Position numbers and translations under genes: made by a program. Of a stretch of DNA of 64,000 nt, positions 50,937 to 62,390 are shown one piece after another (the first letter of the stretch is position 1; each line of letters begins with the position of its first letter). Source of the stretch: Xylaria sp. FL1777 (lineage: Eukaryota; Ascomycota; Sordariomycetes; Xylariales; Xylariaceae); the NCBI GenBank assembly GCA_022578965.1, contig MU400532.1, positions 248,001-312,000 of the forward strand. Direction: 5' to 3'. Below the pieces are notes generated by a model. It ran no database searches, was not told the origin of the DNA, and saw only the letters and a list, made by a program, of their open reading frames with translations.

Positions 50937-53900
50937 TTAATCCACCTTGCCTTTCTCTCTTCCCTCCGAATCGTTGCCTAAGATACTGCCCCCGACATTC
51001 CCGCCAATGCTCGTGCTCGTGCTGTTCGGGGTGACACAGTAGCTGAAATCCACGACGCCCACCAGTTTGCTCACGCTCGCGACGAGGCCCTCGAGGTCGT
51101 CGCACACAAGCGTGCTACAGACTTGCAGTACGGCAAACTCAGCGTATCCTGCCTGCGTCATATTGCGCGTGTCGAGGAGGCTGTGAGGTTCGTGAGGCTC
51201 CTTATCCGTCTTGTCACCTGGCGCGGTCTTTATGCTTGCATTGCTGCTGCTGCTGCCACTGCTGTCATCAGCGGTGATGGTTGCGCAGAGAGTCTCGAGC
51301 TGGCGCGAGAGTTCGTACGGGCGGGGGACCTTCAGGTGAGGCGGTACGGAATGGCCGGACTGCAGTGCGTTCGAGAGTAACGTCAGCGTGCAGATGATGC
51401 TGTGTTGCGTGGGCGAGATGTTTGCGAGTAACACAGCCAGCGCATCACGCCACGCGCGACTGTTGGCTCCCTCGGAATTGTGGTTTCTAGAGGTTAGGAC
51501 CGACCTGGAACCCGCAGTCGCGGCGTCCAACGAGTCGGTAAGGGTCATCCCTGCAGTGCCTTTCCCGCCTCCACCGATGGTGTAGGACAACAGCGTTAAA
51601 TACGAGTTGATGCGTGACGCTCGCTGTATTATGTCCTCGTACAGATCGCGCGGGAACTTGCCGCCAACTGTTGGCTCCCAGCGTTGAAAGTCGGCATGCT
51701 GCTTAAGAGAGGGCAATAGCAACATCAGCTTGCCAAACAATCGAGTACGATGTTTCGCAAGCTGATGGGCGGGTGTGCCTTTCACGTTACGGTCACCACC
51801 TGTGCCGTTGAGCTTGCTTTTAAGCGTCTCATTGATGACACTGAAGTAATTGGCGAGTAAGTACAAGGTGACTGCGAGGTCACGACGCAGCCATGTCCGA
51901 TCAGTCACAGGCGACGGGAAAATAGTCCAAAAGAAAGCAACGAGGCAACCGGCCGCAACGATCGCCAGACGGTACGGCGCAAGCTCATATATCCTACACA
52001 GCAGCCATTAGTACGAGTGCTAATAAGCATATTGTCGACTTACGGATAAAATGGTTGTCCTGTTGCCTCGGATGCTTCAATGCCAATCTTGAGTACTTGG
52101 AGTTCATAGCCAATAATCAGAACTTGTGTTATCATGCAGAGCACAACGCCGGGGGTAAGCTGTGGGAATTTTAGCAGGAAGTAAATAGAGACTGCTTGAA
52201 ACAGATACAAGAAGACAAAGATGCCGGGCATCTTCTCGTCGACAATGTACCAAGTGATGAGGGTGAAGATAACTGCTACGAATGTCCCGAGAATCCGGCA
52301 AAGGAAACCGAATATCGATTGTCCAGAAGCTATGTACATACACAGTTGTTAGTGCACAGTATCTGGATCATAGAGGTCAATAGGTGTAGAACGAACTCTG
52401 TGTCATTCCGATGGCGATAATAATCATAGCCCATACAAACCTCTGTTCTTGGAAAAACACGTGCGTCTGTTCGAGAAACGCAATGATTCCAATAGTCAGG
52501 GTGGCACAAGCACAGCGGAATCCAAAAGCAGATTCCTCAGACGAGAAGAATTTCGAGACGGCGCGAACCGCATTACCTACGCGCTGCCAAAAGTTCGTTG
52601 GCGGTAGATGTTCCGGGTCTCTCTTTACCGTAAAGCTATCACCCATGTAAATGGTTGCCATGCCAGTGTCGAATATATCCGCATCATTCTCCTGGCGCTT
52701 GTCTTCCTCACTGAAAATACTCTTGATCCATTTCCGGAGCACTTTTGGTTTGGGGACTATTAATCGCTTGCGCGCCATCGTACTGTCGGCTACTTTCGAA
52801 TCTGCGAATTGAACAAATCGCAAAACTCCTTCACCTGCTGCTTCCATCTGCATCGTGGTTAGCATGATCTACTGCCAATAGTCTAGAGCACATTCTACGC
52901 GATGGCAGTTCCAACCCCCGCTCCTAAGTTGTTTATATAATTCGTTTGGTAGTTGAATGTACTCGGATACATCTTAAGGTATATGAAGGAATCAAACAAA
53001 TTCTTACTAGAGTCTCGATGTACAGCAAAACGTAGAGCTGTCCGTGATCATGCTGATGCCTAGCATCCGTCTGAGGAGAAACATTGTTGATACTGTCAAG
53101 CGACGCATTCTCAGTTAAGAGACCCTTTTCTTTAGCCCAAGCACGAAGAATTGTGCCTCGAATGTCACGGAAATGTTGAATTTTACACATGAGGGCTTCT
53201 GCGAAACCAGCATCTCCGGGCTGGATAAGATCACCTCTGAACTCAACGTCAGGACCCATAGTGGACCCGTTAGGGTTGCTCTCGTTCTTCTTGGGCGCCT
53301 TAGGACGTGGAATGACTTCCAGCAACATCCCAGCATCTAAATATCGCTCGAATCAGTAAATTCTCTTCTAGGTGAATTATGGGCCTTCAGGAGTTCTGCA
53401 TGCTCCCGAGATATGTTTGTTCCCCTTGGAAGAAATCTTTGCCTCCGAAAGGTGCTAATACAGGAAGAAAAAACACTCAAGCGGTAGCTTACGTTGCAAT
53501 CCCTCGTCAATGGCTATTGAAAGGTTTTCGAATGGCTCATGAAGTTGTTTCATGACCTCGTTCCAGATTCTTTTGTCTTCATTCTTCTCGGCGAGAATCT
53601 CCAGTGGCGTCTCAGAGTCGGTAATCCATCCACGTTTCTCGGCGAGCCGCTGAAAGATATCAATCACAGTACCAATGCCATGAACCGGTATAACGACACC
53701 TCGAAGAAGTTCCAAGATAGTGGTTAAGTCTTTGGCTGCTAATTTGGCCCACGCGATATCCCTTTTAGCAAATGGTAAGTCCACGTATAGCTTACTAGTC
53801 AGCAGCCGCAAGTTGAACATAGTTTCTTTGATAACCTTTGCCTCAGCCGTTGACTTAGGCTCAGGTTTCACCTTATTCTTCCCCTTGCTCCTCGCCTCTT

Positions 53901-54958
53901 TGTCGATGCTAGCGCTGTTGCCAGAGCTTTCGGAATCACTGCTAAGATGAGTCGCCGAGCAGATATCAGCAGGAACAGCAAACATATCCTCTCTTTCCAG
54001 GCTCTGTAGGTACGCCTTCTCCTGCTTCACAGCTCCTTGGAGGAGTCTAATTAGACCACTTACTTGAGCGGCCGACACAGCGCGGCTCGGGACTGGGAAT
54101 ATCAGTAGGCAAACAGCGGTTGCGATCGCAAAGCCAGTCAACATGGCTGTCAACAGCCGTCGTACGAGAGTCTCAAAAGCGGCATTGCTGGTGATTTGTG
54201 GGCTAAAAGTGCATAGGATGTTGGTGAATATTGAGTAAACAATGCTCGGTATGTTTAAGTTGGGATACTTTGCACGAAGCGTATTCACGATCCATATGTT
54301 GGCGAACAACCATACAGCGGATACAGCCGATTGACTCGAATTATAAGCCGCGGGCATGGTCTGGGTGTGCAGGCGCGCTTGTAATGATGACCACAAGATC
54401 AACAGAGAGACGGCGGACCCAACGCCCAAGAATAGAACATTGAGAATCAACGTCTGCACAAACTTGCCACGAGGGAGAGCGCTCAGTGAGAGCACGGTGA
54501 TGATGCCTACAAGGTATCCGAACGTCGAGAATTCCTTGGCCACGGCGTCGGACTGGTAGATGGCCAATGCAATGACGGGTGAAAGTGCGCCTCTGCCATG
54601 GTTGTGGACTATCAGCATAGGTTTCATCTACAGGTGATACATATACTAACGACTACATAATATACACGATGATGGGGATAGGGATGATATCTTACTTGAG
54701 CATGGCGTTGACAGTGGGCACGTCGAGACCTAACCTGGTTACGACGCCCTTGATGACGCCGGGCGCTGGCTTCTGTGGCTGTGGGTTTGATGGCGGTGCA
54801 TTGCTCATGCTTGGCTTATAATTGTTGTTGTTGTTATTTTCTCCTTCGTCGATGCCATCGCCGTCAAGACTGCCGGACTGGATGACCTGCTCCTGGCCTT
54901 CCCTGTCGGCCGGTGCACGGATGATGTCATCCTGGTATCCAGGTGAGCTGCCGGCCAT
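50937..54958 (-). CDS. ArAE/FUSC-type membrane protein (aromatic acid exporter-like)
   Basis: Large fungal membrane protein of the ArAE_2_N / FUSC_2 / ArAE_2 architecture (related to the Brefeldin A sensitivity 4 family), thought to export organic or aromatic anions. Six exons (54958-54696, 54592-53493, 53336-53008, 52847-52397, 52329-52044, 51993-50937) give 1,161 aa. After an acidic, Asn- and Pro-rich N-terminus, a first transmembrane block begins about residue 85 (LKGALSPVIALAIYQSDAVA) and runs to about 265 (LLTAMLTGFAIATAVCLLIFPVPSRA). A long cytoplasmic helical region follows (GLQHAGMLLEVIPRPK at the exon 2/3 join). A second block spans about 665-860 (TIGIIAFLEQTHVFFQEQRF, then MTQTSGQSIFGF at the exon 4/5 join, then PIYELAPYRLAIVAAGCLVA). 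The C-terminal ArAE_2 region contains RLFGKLMLLLPSLKQHADF. The intron 4 donor is GTTCGT, which is unusual. Substrate unknown. Confidence 0.9.
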
Positions 54959-56968
54959 CGTGAAGCACTCGTGAGCAGCTAGCGATTGCACGAGCGAAAG
55001 GAATGAACAGAACAAAAAGAACGCATAAATGAGATGTCACTAGCTTAAAGACATCGGGATATATGCTACAGGTATAAATCAAATCTGATTGGTTTGTTTG
55101 TAAAACAAGAATCGATTGGTAGGAGCAGCCACGAAGACGGTAGGATGTAGGGTCTTAGTCTAGTGGGGTTGTTTGAGTGGATATGAGAGCTATGTCATAC
55201 CTATCGACCATACTAAAACTAAATGACAGGTATGTAACTGACAACCAACCTTTCTAAGCGCTTATCTCTTTCGCGGTCAACTTGTGCCTTCTGAATAGGT
55301 ACCTACTGACATGAAACCTTGTAATTGCTACGTAAGATAAGGCCTGGCTGTACTGTATGTGATGTTTGATCTATATACTGCGTAAGGGATGTACACTAGG
55401 TACCTAGATAAATAGGTATGCCACCAGATAGATAATGGGCATGAGTAAGAACCCCCAATGGATTCACCAATCAACTTGCAGAACAATCCTTGTCCCCTCT
55501 AGTTCAACGACATGCCAATCGTATTAGGTTCCACACCTTGGCGGAATCCTTTCGTATTCAATTATTCAATGCATCGATTTTTTTATTTTATTTTCTTTTC
55601 TTTCGTTTCCTTTTTCTCACCTTTTTTGGCAGTCTCATCTTCTGTACGGCTTTACTGCAACTCAGTAAGAGCGAGATCTACCGAGGTAGTCAGTGTGGAG
55701 AAACTTGGCTGACTTCTACTGGGTTCATGAGGTCTCTTTTCTCCCACTTGTTATATCTTGTCCTCGAGCTACATAAAATTAAAACACTAAGGTATCTAGG
55801 GACCTAAATATATATACCGTTGTTGCACTCAACACAACAGCGGCGTTGTTTTGCGTGACAGTAGATTATATTGCCTTTTCTTCTTCACATCTCTAAATAA
55901 ATTAAAGATTGTGATGAAAAAAAAAGTGTGGTCCCAAACAGGGTATCCAGATAAGGTTTTAAGTCAAGCATTCTTGCCAAAGACAAAAGGCCGCAAGACG
56001 AGCCTTAAAGAACAAAAAATTAGGGGAATCCGAAGATTCTAGCATGCATTGATGCAATAGACCAAAGCAGCAAGCCCATCCATTAATAGGGAAAGGGCAA
56101 AATAAACCTTTTGATGTTCAATCTCCGAGCCAAGCCGTCTCCGCTACCAAGGCCGAAATCACCTAACCGGGTCTCCAAGCCGACTAGACAACAACAGCGC
56201 ACCGTTCCTGGGCGTTTCCATAGAATTCAGCTGAGACATCGTGGGAGGAGAATCCATCTGAGTATACGAGGACATTGCGCGCTATCTCCGAAGAGAGGCC
56301 ACTGGTCAATGGAGAAGGACACCTTGCCGCCCAACTTAAAAGACCATATCGGCCCGTTGGTCCATTGAGGAACCCCAAGGCTTTATCCACCACGCACCGA
56401 GAGCACATCACAAGCCTAAGGGCTATCGGGGTGCCCGGGGGAGGTCCGGTATAATACACCGTGCTCGCAACGTGGCTCACGACGACAAGGGCGGGGGGTT
56501 TGAGGTCCCGCGTCATTTCGTGAGAGCATCTGAGCAGGTCCCAGAGACACAGAATCGTGCCTGATGAATCAAATCTGATATGGAAAGGCAGAACACGTAG
56601 CAGGAAGGGATCTCACCGACTTTACCCTCTTGGCCAAGATACTCTGAGGTCAAAGACAGTAGATGGCCGTCGACTCGAGGTCCAGGGACGCGGCCGTTTC
56701 CGTAGAACGATGTGGCCAGCTTAAGCGTATGGATAGAGTCTCGTGGTGATACGCAGACTGCGGCTGTAAGGTATGGCTACACTGCGCTTTGCGTGGACTG
56801 GTCTCCTCTTGACAGTTACGTCCTGGCGTGCTCTCTTCCGCTCGGGCTCTACTTCAAGAGTCGACTCCTTCGCGTGTTCAGGGACCTTCCGGAGATTGCA
56901 GTAAATAACCTGGAGCCGAAGTCAGCATATATTAGCCGTATCACGAGACCTTTCTGGGTGTTTCGTTG

Positions 56969-56984
56969 CTCATCACGTGATGAG
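56969..56984. promoter_or_regulatory. 16-bp palindrome with CACGTG core
   Basis: CTCATCACGTGATGAG is perfectly palindromic and is followed at once by a second half copy (ACGTGATGAG). CACGTG with flanking TCA/TGA is the classic fungal bHLH (Cbf1-type) site. No gene start is recognised nearby, so its role is unclear. Confidence 0.4.
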
Positions 56985-57873
56985 ACGTGATGAGGCCTGA
57001 GGTATGTGAACCTCGCAGAGAGACTTCACGTTGCTGTCAGCTTGGATTAAACAGACCTAGGACTAATAGAACTCACTGTTTGTGGAACTGAAGCGGTGTC
57101 CCATTGCTTGTTTCTCGGCTGGCTGCTTCGCGTAGTAGCTCTTTGCGAATCGATTTGCCTTGGGAAGTTCGAGACGCGGTCGTCGTTTGAGCAATAACTG
57201 TGCTCTCGACTAGCAGTTGTTAGAGAAGTAGTTCGACAACAATTCACGCATGATATTATACAGGTAGTAACAATACTCGGAATATGTTAGATGATGCTGG
57301 GTACGAAGCGGCGGGATGCTGTTGATTGGCGGAGGGGAGTGGGAGTTGAAGATGTGGGATATTTTGTTGAAGATATACAATAGGGCTGATGTTTGGGCAG
57401 CAGATGTTTATGGATGGGACGAGGAGATGGGGCAAGGAGAGTCAAATTTATGGTAAAGGGAGGAGAAGAGAAAAGAAGAGTGGGAGGAAGGTGCCTGGGT
57501 ACATAAATACATGCGTGGATGCCATGTGTGGAAGTGGGATAGGTACTTTGGTACATACCTTGGTAAGGAGAAAGAGCGCCAAAGGGACACAGGGTGGATG
57601 GAAGCTGCCATTGTAGGAAAACGAAAGACGAGAAGATAAAGCAAACCTGGAAGTTGGTAGATGTGCAGCCACGAATTTCGATCCCCGCCTGCCCTTTTTG
57701 CGTACAGATGTTTAAGAGTTGGTATGAAGCCTCAAAAACTGGGGATTTACAGATATCCCCATACTGTCAGATTTACTACCATAGATCAAGATCAATGTGC
57801 AACCACGTTGTATTGTCAAGACCTTAATAGCTCTAGCATTAACTAGCAACCATTCTACACTGTCAATGTCCTA

Positions 57874-57883
57874 TACCTAGGTA
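57874..57883. repeat. TACCTAGGTA palindrome copy
   Basis: Exact 10-bp palindrome in the gene-poor stretch downstream of the alcohol dehydrogenase gene. Confidence 0.8.
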
Positions 57884-59176
57884 GTTAAGCATTAATTTAA
57901 TATCTAAAGTAGCAAGCACAATAGGTTCCAAGCACCGCGTAATGTAGGAAAGCACAACCCGCATTGATACCTCAGCTGTCTGAGCAAAGGTTGCATTTCA
58001 CCTTAAGAAATTACTTACATAATATAATACATACTACCTTATTCCAAACTTCGTAGGCAGGCATACATCCCTCTCCATTCTAGACTATATGCCTTCACAC
58101 GTTGACACGGTAATCTCGCTAATAAACCAGTATTTAAAAAGGCATCTATTAAGTACATTCTCTAAAAACGCTCAAATATGATGTTAAGTAGATTATTCTT
58201 CCATAAACTAAGCTTTCATTCCCCTAGAATTTAGTATAGATCTAATATTTGATAAGCTTCATGGACTTAATAAAGAAATAAGCATTAATAATTCTCCTCG
58301 TAGACTTATTGGGCTAGTTGAGTTGTGAGGGTCATATTGGCGGTACCCATGGTGGATTCAGAACAGGTCTCTTCTTTAATATCATGACCTCAGCCGTCTA
58401 CGTCAAGGTCAAAGTCATTGTTGCCTCGCTTCCGGGACACCGAGCTATTAGTTAGTATTCGTTGTTGTCGGGGTGCTAAGCATATCGCATGCGTATGAAT
58501 GATGGATAACTATGTTGGTGTTATTGATGTTCACACTTTTGCCATCACAACGCTGCATTTGAGACTTGCGTTCGAATTCGTACTCATGAGGTCGGGACCG
58601 CTTAAGAGTTGAAGTAGGAGTAGAAGTATGATTGAGCAAAGTGGTTGACCGAGTCCACCTGGTCTTGAGTGACTTGAGACGTAATCATCACGATCGAGAT
58701 GAACAAACAAACCAGAACAAACCGCGAAATTCATTTGCGAGGGAGAGAGGAGAGAACAACAGAACCAGTCTAGTGGGAACCAAGACGCAGCTAAAGCAAA
58801 AATGCTACTGTAATTGCCAGTAATAGTTGCTGTTGTAATGTATGTAGAATGGATGGGCGCTATTGGTTAACTTGGGGGCATCCATAAATGTAGCGTAGAC
58901 GGGAGTGCTATCTTAGTTTGTCTATAGTGTACCAGCTGAGGTCCTTCGGAAGCTTATCTGTAATCATTCTCGGACTATATAGATGGGGACATCTACATAA
59001 TTATGACTGTGGCACTAGAATTGTAGCGTCCGACAATATCTTATGCCAGCGCACAGATAAGGGGAATGGATGCCCCAATCTAATATTCGTTCATAATCTT
59101 ATATTTTCTCTTCTAAGCCTGAAAAATGATATATAGGAACCTCTATACACCTAGAATACACACTTATTTTCCCATC

Positions 59177-60494
59177 TTAGCGGCTAGTATCTACAACATA
59201 TCGTCCAGCAATCTTGCCGGCTTCCATTAGGTCAAAGACTTCTTGCAGCTGGCTCAGACCAACAACCTTGTAGGGGGCCTTGATGAGTCCCCTGCGGAAG
59301 AAGTCGATGGCCTCGGCGGTATCCTGGCGGTTACCGACATAGCTTCCCTTGATGTTGATCATACTGTTTTATTCGTCAGTAAATCTTGCCCCTGGTAGTG
59401 CCGAGTATTATTGGGGAGTGTGGGGGAAGGGGAATTTTCGGAGACGTGAGGTATGGGGAAAAGGGGAAAAGGGGGAAAGGGAGTTGGGGTCAACATACCG
59501 TGTGACCGTGTCGAAAACAGAAGCCTTCAAGAAGGCATTTGCCGGTAGACCGACACAGACAATAGTGCCCCTTGGGCGGACATACTCGGCGGCCTGCTGG
59601 AAAGGCTTCTCGGTGACGGCGAGCAGGAGCACGGCATGGGGACCATATCCATCGGGTGTGGCCTTCTTGACGTCCTCAACGATGTTCTTGCTGGACAAGA
59701 AGTCGACGTAGTCAGTGGCGCCAAGCTCTTTGCACATCTTCTCCTTTTCGGCGCCACCGTCAATGGCGATGGGGTGTAGACCCATGGCGCGGGCGTACTG
59801 CACGGCCATGCTACCAAGGCCGCCACCAGCACCGACGATGGCTACGTGCTGGCCCGCACGCGCGCCTGACTCCTTCAGACCCTTGTATACGGTAAGACCA
59901 GCGCATAGGATGGGCGCAATGGCCTCTAGGTCGCATTCTTTCGGTATCCGGGCCACGTGGGCAGCCTTACCGATGGCGTATTGCTGAAAGCTACCGTCGA
60001 CGGTGTAACCAGAGAGGAGGGGGCTAGGGCAGAGGGGCTATATCATTTGTGAGTATATTATCCAGACTAATCCCTCTTCTCCTCCTGCGGATTCTTTTTG
60101 TCACATACCTCGTCGGATGTCCGGCAGAAAGAGCAGCTTGAGCACGATCCATTGAGCCACTTGATACCGGCGTGATCGCCAATCTGAACATCGTGTACGA
60201 GTTCGCCACGGGCGACGACGACTCCGGCACCTTCGTGGCCGCCGACGAGAGGAATCTTGGTGTCTAAAGGCCAGTCACCCTTGACGGCGTGCAAATCTGT
60301 GTGGCAGACACCAGAGTACTTGATGTTGACAAGGACCTCATCGGGGCCAGGCTTCGGGACGGGGATCTTCTTGTACACGACCTCTGGCGGGGGTGTTAGC
60401 ATATGCATTGCTATTGGGGGTAAGTATGATGGCAGGACGTACGACCGCCGGTCTTCTCCAGTACCTGCGCCCACTGCTCTGTTGGGAGAGACAT
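59177..60494 (-). CDS. Zinc-containing alcohol dehydrogenase (ADH1 family)
   Basis: Cytosolic NAD-dependent alcohol dehydrogenase interconverting ethanol and acetaldehyde. Four exons (60494-60443, 60383-60109, 60037-59499, 59363-59177) give 350 aa, close to yeast Adh1 at 348. The first exon encodes [16 protein letters not shown]. Catalytic zinc ligands are visible in [15 protein letters not shown] and ILCAGLT. The structural zinc site is C-x2-C-x2-C-x7-C ([15 protein letters not shown]), completed only when exons 2 and 3 are joined. The Rossmann motif is [11 protein letters not shown], and an Asp in AIDGG fits NAD rather than NADP. The C-terminus ([25 protein letters not shown]) is typical. 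Intron 3 (59364-59498) carries a G-run array on the plus strand. A TATA-like element lies about 145 nt upstream of the ATG. Which ADH paralogue it is cannot be told from sequence alone. Confidence 0.95.
59455..59489 (+). other. Potential G-quadruplex in alcohol dehydrogenase intron 3
   Basis: G-runs of 4, 4, 5, 3 and 4 are separated by loops AAAA, AAAA, AAA and AGTT, with further G4-5 runs upstream at 59413-59432. They are on the template strand of the ADH gene, so the intron RNA is a pyrimidine tract. Confidence 0.55.
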
Positions 60495-62390
60495 AGTGTG
60501 TATTGAATGGTTGCTTGAGAGGAAGATGAAGTGGTGTGTGTTGTTCGTTGTTTGAGGAATGGGTATCTTGTTGCTGTGCAATGCTGATGATGTGTTTCAC
60601 TTAGATTCTTCAATGCTACCGAGCAACATCCATCCTATATATACTTCGAGAGAGGCATCATGAACCGACAGAGCTGATGGTCGCACGAACAACGTCGACA
60701 CTAAAGAGCCACTACCCCTCACGCCACCATGGAAGGAGGTGGCTAGACGACCACGACCAATACGGGGTGACGATCAGCATGTTTCCCTCGCCCCGCTACG
60801 GCGTATAGTGTAGACCACGGATGCCGTAGTCCGGTGACGGCGGTTCCAAGGCTGGATACTATGGCTTGACTAGACAGCGACTAGGGATTGACTGGGTATC
60901 GACTAGGCTGCGTCCAACCGTCACGCATCCCTTCTGCTGGTATTTCAACAACACCGCATATTGAGGCGGGGCGCGATACGCAGGAAATCCAGGGGCCGAA
61001 GCGAGCGCATCCGATAAAGGTATGACGCCGACACTATGGGGTGCGTTGGATTTTGCCCAGGACCCCGGCTCTCTATCTACAGCCTGGGCATGTATAATGT
61101 ATATTGGTATGTATGTACTGCTGCCGCTGGGGAATCAGCAGCCGGTCTACTGACAGAGCAGCATTTCCATGCGGAAACGCCCGTGCTGTAGGCGTCCCCC
61201 GCTTAGGCCACGGTCTTGACTCTGCTTACGTATCGTGACACGCCCGTCGCCGAGTCGGCCCACTATGACGCTGACAGTGCTGACGCCCTTATCTCGCAGA
61301 CATCGGTGCTGAGTAGGTGTGTCGAGCTCATGCCCCGACAGCATCAGTTCTCTCTCTGTGTGTGTGTGTGAGTGTACACGGCATGCGATGTCTGGGGTAG
61401 TCTCCAAGTGCAATTGATGCAGCATACCTGCATCCATCGTGTCGTGTCACTCTCGGTAGAACGGAAGCTCGATATTCCAGATCTAGAACCACAAAAAATC
61501 CTTTGAGGCGTGTGTCTTAATGCAAATTGTTGGAGAATGCGACCCTTGCGCGTAACGTGCGCAGTAGTGTAGGTAGTGTTGTGGAGAGTCGAGGGCTAAC
61601 CGAATGAATAATGGATAGGTAACTGATAACTGCAGACACTACCTACAACTAAGCGCCCCCAGCACTTCATTAGCGCTCCCATCTCCCCTAGCAGTCCCCT
61701 AGCGGAAGCCCTATACTAGCAGAAACCCCCAGAAGACCTCCCCCTAGCACTGCCCCAGATTGGGGGTTGAACTAAAACCCATGAACCATGTGAACCACGA
61801 ACCTTGACCCTTGAATATATGAGTCCAGGGTCTTGAGCCCCCTTCAGTAGTGGACTTACTGACAGCATACCCAAGGTTACTAACCGTCTCCCGCTTACTG
61901 CGTCGTTCAGGTCTCGGTGCAATGGATTGACGAGCCATCGTTATTGGCCCACCCAGTCGTTATGGAGTCGCCGTTGACTAGGAGCAACGGAAGGAATCTG
62001 CTTCCCCAACATCTCCAACATTTCCCCCCGCACTCTGCTCTTCCACGATGCCTCTCGTAGCCTCACTGTAAATCCGGGGAAGCGAACCGGCGCTACCACA
62101 CGACATGTGATGTGTGGTGCATGGTATGGGATTTTGATTGCGGTATATTATTCGGTGCCCTTTGTCTAGTCTATCAGCCGGGCAGCCGTCTGTCCGGCCT
62201 GAACTCCAGAAATGCATTTTCTCACTCCGCCAAGTCCAATTACAATATCTGACCTGGGCTAGCTCTTTTCTCCCCACCCTTCCCCTCCATCCTCATCCTT
62301 CCCCTTCATCCCTCCCCAGCCGCTACATAGGGGCAGACCCGCCATGGTGGATGGTGCCTATCTAGTTCCTATCTAGTCCCGCCCGAGCTC
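60495..62390. other. Intergenic region between ABC transporter and alcohol dehydrogenase
   Basis: Both genes are on the minus strand, so this is the ADH promoter plus the ABC transporter 3' region. It contains a short TG microsatellite near 61355-61370 and a pyrimidine-rich tract at about 62265-62330. No gene is supported. Confidence 0.45.
60636..60643 (-). promoter_or_regulatory. TATA-like element of the alcohol dehydrogenase gene
   Basis: TATATATA lies about 145 nt upstream of the ADH start codon. It is plausible for a strongly expressed glycolytic/fermentative gene, but the assignment rests on position and sequence only. Confidence 0.4.

Larger units (their letters stand above)
54959..59176. 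other. Gene-poor region, 4.2 kb
   Basis: No confident gene. The minus strand at 56184-56720 has a patchwork of open frames that might be a decayed coding sequence (see findings). A 16-bp palindrome with a CACGTG core lies at 56969-56984, and one TACCTAGGTA copy at 57874. The rest is AT-rich with short featureless frames. The promoter of the ArAE transporter lies at the left edge. Confidence 0.4.

Noticed and set aside
61355..61370. Short TG dinucleotide repeat
   Set aside because: An ordinary microsatellite too short to be of interest.
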